Assembly (NCBI GenBank): GCA_021776415.1
Contig: JAJFFY010000081.1
Span: 1 to 64,000 of the forward strand
Origin: Hyphococcus sp.
Lineage (GTDB): Bacteria; Pseudomonadota; Alphaproteobacteria; Caulobacterales; Parvularculaceae
DNA: 64,000 nucleotides
Direction of reading: 5' to 3'
In this document: positions 57,866 to 64,000 of the stretch, one piece after another
Layout of the letters: every line of letters starts with the position of its first letter
Position numbering within the stretch: position 1 is the stretch's first letter
The notes under the pieces: model-generated
Told to the model about the DNA's origin: nothing
The model's input: only the letters and a program-made list of their open reading frames with translations
The model's database searches: none
Translations under genes and position numbers: made by a program

Positions 57866-58966
57866 ATGGCGAAGTTTCATGCAAAGAACGAGCGTATTAA
57901 GCAAAAATATTTGACCTGGCTAGAAGACGCGAGGCGCAAGGACGTGAAGACGACGACGCAGGTTGCCGCTGCGATTTCCCTGTTTGAACGGTCAACGCGC
58001 CACCGCGATTTTGCCGCCTTCCACTTTGAACAGGCGCGCAAATTCAAGGGTGATCTGGAAGCCGCCAAGAATGAACGTACCGGCAAGCCGTTATCGCAGG
58101 CGACGATCCGCGCGCGCCTCAACATGGTCAAAGCGTTCTTTGAATGGTTGTCAGATCAGCCCGGCTACAAAAGCAAAGTCGACTATACGGACGCCGCATA
58201 TTTCAGTCCGTCGGCAAGGCAAGACCGTATCGCCAGCGCCGTTCGCGATACGCCTGTCCCAACGATTGATCAAATCAGGCATGTAGTAACCACCGCGCCG
58301 GATCAATCAGCGGTGGAAAAGAGAGATCGTGCTTTGATCGCATTCACCCTGCTGACAGGCATGAGGGACGCCGCTATCGCGTCAATGCCATTAGGAAAGG
58401 TGAACCTAGCCCGTCGCGAAGTGTTTCAAGATGCGCGCATGGTAGTAACGAAAAACGCAAAAACCATGACCACTTTCTTCTTTCCCGTGGGCGACGAATT
58501 TGTAGAGATTATCAAAGACTGGATCGACTATCTGAAAACAGAATTGCTATTCGCCGAAACTGACCCACTTTTTCCACAACCGGAAATGAAGCATGACCGC
58601 GATAGTTCCTTTAAAGTCGCAGGCCTGAAACGCGCCTACTGGCGGGATGCATCGGCGATTCGCAGAATTTTTCGGGAACGGTTTGAGGCGGCAGGATTGC
58701 CCTATTTCCACCCGCACAGTATCCGCAAGACGCTGGCGCACCTAGCTTACGAATTAAATTTAGGACTGAGAGAATCAAAAGCGTGGAGCCAAAACCTTGG
58801 CCATGAAAAGCCAATGACGACGTGGACTAGCTACGGCAAAATTGACGACAATCAGACTGGGGAAATCATGGCCGGGTTCGCCACGTTAGACCATTCGGCA
58901 GGCGACTCACCACCACCCGAAGTCATGGAATGGCTTGCAAAGGTGACAAAGAATCGGCAACTCTGA
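57866..58966 (+). CDS. second tyrosine recombinase
   Basis: This 366-residue protein has an N-terminal helical core-binding domain (about residues 1-125) and a catalytic domain. The catalytic residues are visible: Arg in LLTGMRDAAIAS, Lys in VVTKNAKT, HxxR in HPHSIRKTLAHL, His in NLGHEKPMTT and Tyr in WTSYGK. It differs from the P4-type integrase at the island's left end and lacks its DUF4102 domain. GAGGAG lies 10 bases before the ATG. It ends 2 bp before the convergent hsdR stop. Confidence 0.88.
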   Translation: MAKFHAKNERIKQKYLTWLEDARRKDVKTTTQVAAAISLFERSTRHRDFAAFHFEQARKFKGDLEAAKNERTGKPLSQATIRARLNMVKAFFEWLSDQPGYKSKVDYTDAAYFSPSARQDRIASAVRDTPVPTIDQIRHVVTTAPDQSAVEKRDRALIAFTLLTGMRDAAIASMPLGKVNLARREVFQDARMVVTKNAKTMTTFFFPVGDEFVEIIKDWIDYLKTELLFAETDPLFPQPEMKHDRDSSFKVAGLKRAYWRDASAIRRIFRERFEAAGLPYFHPHSIRKTLAHLAYELNLGLRESKAWSQNLGHEKPMTTWTSYGKIDDNQTGEIMAGFATLDHSAGDSPPPEVMEWLAKVTKNRQL

Positions 58967-58968
58967 AG

Positions 58969-61900
58969 TTAAAGATATCGAAGCGAGATTTCTGCCTGAG
59001 CAAGCACCAGTTGAACCGCGTCATTAGATAGATCAGGCGGGTAACCGTATTTTTTCAATATGCGTTTGACAAGAATGCGCATATGGGCGCGCGCGCTTTC
59101 TTTACGATGCCAGTCAACGCTTGCATTGCTACGAAGTTTTTCGAGGAGTTCATGAGCGATAAGCCTTAAGCGCTCATTCCCCATGGCTTCAACAGCGCTC
59201 TTATTCTCCGCTAAAGCGTCGTAAAAAGCCTTCTCTTCCGGACTTAACCCAAGTTCTTCGCCTCGCGCTTTTGATGCTTTGAGGTCTTTGGCTATGGTTA
59301 TCAGTTCCTGGATCATTTCAAGCGCTGAAATAGCATTTGCGTGATAGCGTGCGACGGCGTCTTCAAGCCTCGTCGAGAACGCACGCGCCTCAACATGATT
59401 GGTTTTTGATCTGGCGGAGATTTCGCCATTCAAAAGCTTCTTTAGCGCTTCGAGCGCCAGGTTTTTGTGTTTTAGATTCTGTACCTCTTCGAGAAACTCA
59501 TCGGACAGGATCGATATATCCGGCGCATCCATTCCTACAGACTGTAGGATGTCAACGATCTCAGATGAGGCAACGGCCAGGTCGATGAGTTGCTGGATGG
59601 CGAACGTGCGGTCTTGGGTGGAAATTTTCCCGGTGGCGGTGGTTTTCTGCAGGGTCGCCCTTACTGCTTGGAAGAAGCCGATTTCGTCGCGCACAGTTGC
59701 CGCATAGTCGCTCGCGGCGGCAAGGGCGAAGGCCTTTGAGAGATTAAGCACCAAGTCATTGAACGCGCGGTGCGCTTTTTTCTTCTCATCCTCACGGGTT
59801 TTTTGCGCCGCTTCCCGTTCTTGCCATTGAAGAACCCAATCCAGCGCCTTTGCGAGCGCTGCCAGTTTTTGTTGCGGCGCGCCTGTCAAACCGTCGGAAT
59901 AATCATGCCCGTGAAAAATCAGGCGTGTGCGCTCGAAACATTCCTGCAGCGCTGCAACGGCGTCTTCCTCATTGATGCCTGTTTGCGAACGATCTGTTTC
60001 GCTATAATCGGCAAGCGCTTTTTTCAGGTTCTGCGCAATCCCGATATAGTCAACAATCAGGCCGCCTGGCTTGTTTTTGAAAACCCGGTTCACGCGCGCA
60101 ATAGCCTGCATAAGGCCATGGCCGCGCATGGGTTTGTCGACATACATCGTGTTCATGCACGGCGCGTCAAAGCCGGTCAGCCACATGTCGCGCACAATCA
60201 CTAGCTTAAGCGGATCGTTTGGGTCTCTGGCCCGTTTGGCGAGGGCGTCGCGGCGGCGTTTATTGCCGATATGCGGTTGCCAATCCAGCGGATCAGACGC
60301 CGCGCCGCTCATCACGATTTTAATCGCGCCAGTTTCGTCATCGTCGGTGTGCCAGTTCGGGCGGAGCGCAACAAATTCATTATAGAGCGCAACGCAGATG
60401 CGGCGGCTCATGCAGACAGCCATGGCTTTTCCGTCGAGGGCTTCGATGCGCCGCTCCAGGTGGTTGACCAAATCCGCCGCTACTTGCTTCAGGCGTTTAT
60501 TCGCACCGACAAGCGCCTCTACGCTTGACCATTTGGCTTTGAATTTTTCGGCTTCGGTAAGCGTATCGTCTTCAGTAAGCGCTTCAATTTCTGCGTCGAT
60601 GAGCGGTTTCTGGTAATCGTCCAGTTCGATCCGTGCAAGGCGGCTTTCGTAGTAGATCGGCACGGTGGCGCCATCGATCACCGCGCGCGTGATGTCGTAG
60701 ATGTCAATATAGTCACCAAAGATCGCGGGCGTATTGACGTCGCTGCCCTCAATCGGCGTGCCTGTGAAGCCGATAAAGGAGGCGTTGGGCAGGGCTTGGC
60801 GAATATAGTGCGCATAGCCATAGCGTTTGACGCCGGAGCTTGCGTCGATCTTCGCCGAGAGGCCATATTGGCTGCGGTGGGCTTCGTCGGCGATGATGAT
60901 GACGTTTTTGCGGTCGGTCAGTAACGGGAAGTTTTCCTCGCCCGGCTCCGGTGAGAATTTTTGCACTGTCGAGAAAATGACGCCGCCCGCCGATGCGTCC
61001 AGCAACTCTTTCAAGTCTTCGCGGCTTGTCGCCTGTTTCGGCGTCTGACGGATCAGATCGCGGCAAGTGCTGAACGTGCCGAAGAGCTGGTCATCGAGAT
61101 CATTGCGGTCAGTCAGTATGAGAAGCGTCGGATTCTCCAACGCCTTTGCATTGACGGCTAACCCGGCAAAGAACGCCATCAGGAAGCTTTTGCCAGAGCC
61201 TTGCGTATGCCAGATAACGCCGATCTTGCGGTCGCCGTTGGGGGCGGTCGCCTCGACGGCTTCGCGCAAGGCTTTCTTTGCGCCGTGATATTGATGGTAA
61301 CCGGCGATAATCTTGAACAACCCATCGCCCCTGTCGCCAAAGACGGTGAAGTCGCGGATGATGTCGAGGAAAACCTCGCGGTTGAACACCCCCTGCAACA
61401 GAGTTTCCATCTCCGGCGTGCCGGGTTCGGCGTAGGTTTCGCCGTCGATAGTTCGCCATGGCATGAAGCGTTCTTCATTGGCGGTGAGGGAGCCGATGCG
61501 GGCCTGCATGCCGTCGGAAGTCACCAGAATAGCGTTGGTGCGAAACAGGCTGGGGATTTGTTCTTTATAGGTTTGAAGCTGATTGTAGGCGCCCTTCAGC
61601 GTCGCGTTTTCGTCAGCGGCGTTTTTCAACTCCAGCACCGCGACGGGCAAGCCGTTCAAAAAGCAAACCAGATCGGGGCGGCGGTTGCGCTGACCTTCAA
61701 TCACGGTGAACTGGTTCGTTACCAGCCAGTCATTCGCCCCCACATTGTCAAAGTCGATCAGCCAGACGCGGTCGCTTTTAATCGCACCATCATCGGCGCG
61801 ATATTCAACGCCGACGCCATCGGTGATGAGGCGATGAATACGCCGGTTTTCCTCGATCAGATTTGGTTTGTCCGTGGTCAGAACACGGGCCAGCACTGCC

Positions 61901-62103
61901 TCTATCGCGTCATCGGGGACGTTCGGATTCAGCGCGCGCACTGCCCGGTCAAAACGTTTGGTGAGGATCACATCGCCAAAGCTGGTGCGCTGCGGCGCAG
62001 CCCCATCGGGTGAGATCGCGCCGCTATCGAGATACACCCAGCCGAGACTTTTAAGCGTTTCAATGCCCGCCTGTTCAACGTGGTCTTCGGAGAAACCACT
62101 CAT
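58969..62103 (-). CDS. hsdR: type I restriction enzyme subunit R
   Basis: This 1044-residue protein has the N-terminal nuclease domain with the PD-(D/E)xK site in [21 protein letters not shown] (about residues 145-165). The SF2 translocase follows: Walker [14 protein letters not shown] in [21 protein letters not shown], and motif VI region [13 protein letters not shown]. The C-terminal helical domain binds HsdS/HsdM. It cuts unmodified foreign DNA after ATP-driven translocation. It overlaps hsdS by ATGA. hsdM is not in the window. Confidence 0.95.
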   Translation of the reverse strand: MSGFSEDHVEQAGIETLKSLGWVYLDSGAISPDGAAPQRTSFGDVILTKRFDRAVRALNPNVPDDAIEAVLARVLTTDKPNLIEENRRIHRLITDGVGVEYRADDGAIKSDRVWLIDFDNVGANDWLVTNQFTVIEGQRNRRPDLVCFLNGLPVAVLELKNAADENATLKGAYNQLQTYKEQIPSLFRTNAILVTSDGMQARIGSLTANEERFMPWRTIDGETYAEPGTPEMETLLQGVFNREVFLDIIRDFTVFGDRGDGLFKIIAGYHQYHGAKKALREAVEATAPNGDRKIGVIWHTQGSGKSFLMAFFAGLAVNAKALENPTLLILTDRNDLDDQLFGTFSTCRDLIRQTPKQATSREDLKELLDASAGGVIFSTVQKFSPEPGEENFPLLTDRKNVIIIADEAHRSQYGLSAKIDASSGVKRYGYAHYIRQALPNASFIGFTGTPIEGSDVNTPAIFGDYIDIYDITRAVIDGATVPIYYESRLARIELDDYQKPLIDAEIEALTEDDTLTEAEKFKAKWSSVEALVGANKRLKQVAADLVNHLERRIEALDGKAMAVCMSRRICVALYNEFVALRPNWHTDDDETGAIKIVMSGAASDPLDWQPHIGNKRRRDALAKRARDPNDPLKLVIVRDMWLTGFDAPCMNTMYVDKPMRGHGLMQAIARVNRVFKNKPGGLIVDYIGIAQNLKKALADYSETDRSQTGINEEDAVAALQECFERTRLIFHGHDYSDGLTGAPQQKLAALAKALDWVLQWQEREAAQKTREDEKKKAHRAFNDLVLNLSKAFALAAASDYAATVRDEIGFFQAVRATLQKTTATGKISTQDRTFAIQQLIDLAVASSEIVDILQSVGMDAPDISILSDEFLEEVQNLKHKNLALEALKKLLNGEISARSKTNHVEARAFSTRLEDAVARYHANAISALEMIQELITIAKDLKASKARGEELGLSPEEKAFYDALAENKSAVEAMGNERLRLIAHELLEKLRSNASVDWHRKESARAHMRILVKRILKKYGYPPDLSNDAVQLVLAQAEISLRYL

Positions 62104-63380
62104 GCCGCCACCATCGCTTTGGCGCCGGCCGCGCGGACGTGGCCTGACATGAGTTTGGGCAGGAGGTAGTCGCGAGTTTGGGCGAGGGTTTGGTTTTCTT
62201 TGCTTCTGTGCCGAATATGCTCAAACATCACTTTGGAAAGGCTGTCGAATGCTTTGAGGATGGGATTAGGTGGGAGAGCGAACTCATAGGCCGCCAATGC
62301 CGAAGCCTGCGCGCGCTGGCGACCAGATGTTCCGGTCATACTTTGGATGGCGGCGACTTTAAACTCGGGATGGCGCGTTAGGCAATAAGCCAAAACTTTT
62401 GGGACATCCGATCGAGTTCTCAAAACGATAAATTCTGTTGAGCCCCAACCGATGGTTTGGGTGTCTGGTAAGAAATCAACAAAGGCCGCTTTGCCGTTCT
62501 CAAGGCAAGGGGTTATTCGAGCAAGTAGTGCGTCGCCATTCCGAAATTTCATCCCAGATCCAAATTTGCGAGGTATTGGGGGGCTAGCAATTGACCCTTT
62601 TGTCGGCAAAGAACTCATATCAGAATAGAGCGATAAATCTCCTTTTCTGAGCGTTTCTTTGGGGTTGAAGTCTATAAGATCTCTTGCTGCACCAAGCACC
62701 CACCCCACCGGCAAGCCGTTGTCGCCGAGTGTTTCGGGGAAGAGGGCGGCGAGTTTGGCGGCTTCGTCAGGGTTCTGAATAAGACCGCCGAGGATTTGGC
62801 CCGCGTCGCGCGCGCCCTCCATCTTGCGTTTAACCGGGCCGAAATCGACAAACCAGTCGCGGAACAGCGCCTGCGCCATAGCCTCCAGCGTCTCATTCGC
62901 CCGCCGGTTCAACTCGATCTTGTCGTCGAGGGCGGAGAGGAAGTTGGCGATCTGCGTTTCAGAACCGCCGATACTTTGTGGCCAGTATATGCCGTTAAGT
63001 TGATTAGCTGAAACGTTTGGAAACGTAGAGCCTGTCGCCGCCGCCAATAGGTCGGGTAAGTAATATTCTACGACAGCACGCACGATTCTATTCAGGTCGC
63101 TTCGTTTGTGACGTATCGCAGCTATACCCCGCCCGATAGCATATCGTTGATCCGCCCAGTTCATTCGCCCAGTGGTTGAGCCGCGAACACAAAATAGTAG
63201 ATCACCAGGTTCGGCTACTTTTCTTACTTCTGTTGTAAACTGAATAGGCGTAGGATGATGACTTCCAAATTCGGTCGGACCATTAAGAAGCGGAAGCCCA
63301 TCGCCAAAAACATTGCAGGCATTACCAGGTGGGGACTGCCCCATTATTACTTCAGCGTGATCTGAAAGTGTCTCACCCAT
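62100..63380 (-). CDS. hsdS: type I restriction enzyme specificity subunit S
   Basis: The protein has 426 residues from [19 protein letters not shown] (ATG complementary to 63378-63380); the track extension is Arg/Trp-rich and out of character. Two target-recognition domains are present. The first contains GQSPPG and [18 protein letters not shown] and ends in a conserved helix with [30 protein letters not shown]. The second contains [24 protein letters not shown] and ends [13 protein letters not shown]. It sets the DNA sequence recognised. Its start overlaps the 36-residue ORF upstream. Confidence 0.93.
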   Translation of the reverse strand: MGETLSDHAEVIMGQSPPGNACNVFGDGLPLLNGPTEFGSHHPTPIQFTTEVRKVAEPGDLLFCVRGSTTGRMNWADQRYAIGRGIAAIRHKRSDLNRIVRAVVEYYLPDLLAAATGSTFPNVSANQLNGIYWPQSIGGSETQIANFLSALDDKIELNRRANETLEAMAQALFRDWFVDFGPVKRKMEGARDAGQILGGLIQNPDEAAKLAALFPETLGDNGLPVGWVLGAARDLIDFNPKETLRKGDLSLYSDMSSLPTKGSIASPPIPRKFGSGMKFRNGDALLARITPCLENGKAAFVDFLPDTQTIGWGSTEFIVLRTRSDVPKVLAYCLTRHPEFKVAAIQSMTGTSGRQRAQASALAAYEFALPPNPILKAFDSLSKVMFEHIRHRSKENQTLAQTRDYLLPKLMSGHVRAAGAKAMVAA

Positions 63381-63483
63381 CCTCGCGCACTCCCGCCAGC
63401 GCCGCCTCGATCCGCGCTTCCAGCTTGCGCCCCTCAGTGAATTGCTCCGCCAGCCTCTTGTGCGGCGCTGTAGCATTTTCCAT
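63373..63483 (-). CDS. 36-aa coupled ORF between fic and hsdS
   Basis: ATG complementary to 63481-63483 overlaps the stop of the Fic gene (TAATG), and its TGA overlaps the hsdS ATG region. The product starts MENATAPHKRLAEQFTEGRK and continues as a charged helix. It is absent from the ORF track because of length. The double coupling suggests real translation, either as a small protein or as a bridge that carries ribosomes to hsdS. Some similarity of its end to HsdM C-termini is possible. Confidence 0.45.
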   Translation of the reverse strand: MENATAPHKRLAEQFTEGRKLEARIEAALAGVREDG

Positions 63484-64000
63484 TACCGATTCCCCACGCT
63501 GATAAAAAGCTCGGCCAGCGCTTCATTGATATAATAATTATTCCGGCCCTGGCGTATCTTGGTCAAAAGCCCCGCCTCGGCAAGAAGGTCCAGATATTTC
63601 GTCGCCGTCGGGCGCGAGACGCCGAGGTCTTTTTGCACAAACTCCACCCTTGTATAGGGGTGGCGAAACAAATTATTCAGCAAGTCCTGGCTGTAGATGT
63701 TTTTGTCCGCCAGCACCCCGTCCCGCATGGCGCTTTTCAACCCGGCCATTTGCGCACGCATGCCTTTCACCAGCCTGATGGTGGCATGCGCAGTTTCGGC
63801 GACGGCCTCTAGTAAAAAAACCACCCATTCTTCCCACGCTTTTTGCAGGTCTTCGGGGGCTGCCTCCCTTGGCGCCTGCAACAGACGGTAATAATCGCCC
63901 TTGTGCGCATTGATGGCGCGGCTGAGATAGAGGATAGGCGTTTCAAGCAGCCCCGCCTTGCACAGGTAGAGCACGTTCAACATCCGTCCAACCCGGCCAT
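63483..64000 (-). CDS. Fic family protein, C-terminal part (cut by window edge)
   Basis: The frame is open to the right edge. The first visible residues are GRVGRMLNVLYL, the end of the Fic signature HPFxDGNGRxGR. Then come LLETPILYLSRAINAHKGDYYRLLQ and a C-terminal winged helix (VQKDLGVSRPTATKYLDLLAEAGLLTKI). The track ORF that begins at MLNV is only the part after an internal Met. Fic proteins transfer AMP to target proteins. Genes of this form often lie inside type I restriction operons, where the role is unknown. Confidence 0.85.
   Translation of the reverse strand, partial: GRVGRMLNVLYLCKAGLLETPILYLSRAINAHKGDYYRLLQAPREAAPEDLQKAWEEWVVFLLEAVAETAHATIRLVKGMRAQMAGLKSAMRDGVLADKNIYSQDLLNNLFRHPYTRVEFVQKDLGVSRPTATKYLDLLAEAGLLTKIRQGRNNYYINEALAELFISVGNR

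Noticed and set aside
61201-62013. 270-aa + strand ORF opposite hsdR
   Set aside because: It is antisense to the nuclease domain of hsdR, which is well conserved.

Overview
The window is a stretch of an alphaproteobacterial chromosome with an integrated genomic island at its right end. The lineage call rests on four things: a LexA box of the GTTC-N7-GTTC type in front of lexA; an NDUFS4-type accessory subunit of respiratory complex I; a cold-shock protein with two CSD domains followed by a DUF192 lipoprotein; and the gene order ppiD-trpE ... trpGDC-lexA-comEC-gltX-gltA. I cannot name the genus. It is probably a free-living, peptide- and amino-acid-using member of a Parvularcula/Hyphomonas-like or Rhizobiales-like group.

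Left part (1-11.1 kb): three leftward tRNA genes (two Arg, one Pro), a complex I accessory subunit, DUF192 lipoprotein, double cold-shock protein, YbjN-like protein, a VWA (CoxE-like) protein, an HPt phosphotransfer protein, an acidic Ala-rich membrane-anchored protein, a HerA/DUF853 ATPase, a CPBP protease, a NUDIX hydrolase, an alpha/beta hydrolase lipoprotein and triosephosphate isomerase.

Middle (11.3-26.4 kb): PpiD-type foldase and trpE overlap. A secreted DUF885 peptidase and an antisense divergent polysaccharide deacetylase separate them from trpG-trpD-trpC, which overlap by ATGA. Then come lexA with its own SOS boxes, comEC, gltX and citrate synthase. From 26.4 to 34.3 kb: a DUF2807 protein, an AT-rich orphan and the histidine-degradation set (hutG divergent from hutI-hutH-hutU, plus an alpha/beta hydrolase). 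From 35.1 to 43.6 kb lies a probable peptide uptake locus: a TonB-dependent receptor, a natural fusion of a substrate-binding protein to an ABC permease, a second permease, a double ATPase and a DmpA-type (S58) peptidase. Then follow an O-ligase-like membrane protein, a CDF and ZIP metal-transporter pair, an enoyl-CoA hydratase, two cyclophilins, coaD, gyrA, a SodC lipoprotein and a kelch protein.

Right end (54.8-64 kb): a P4-type integrase sits just downstream of tRNA-Leu(CAG) and marks the left end of an island. The island holds an unknown protein ending in an SSB-like acidic tail (DDDIPF); an AlpA regulator, an HTH/Cys-rich protein and a second tyrosine recombinase; and a type I restriction locus (hsdR, hsdS, a 36-aa ORF and a Fic protein cut by the window edge). 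hsdM and the right attachment site are not in the window.

Five copies of a bipartite hairpin repeat lie at gene 3' ends. Their stem sequences differ, but pairing is kept and a CAA(A)GAATCTAGA core is shared. In three copies the repeat end supplies the stop codon of the neighbouring gene. No CRISPR array, rRNA gene or insertion sequence was found.
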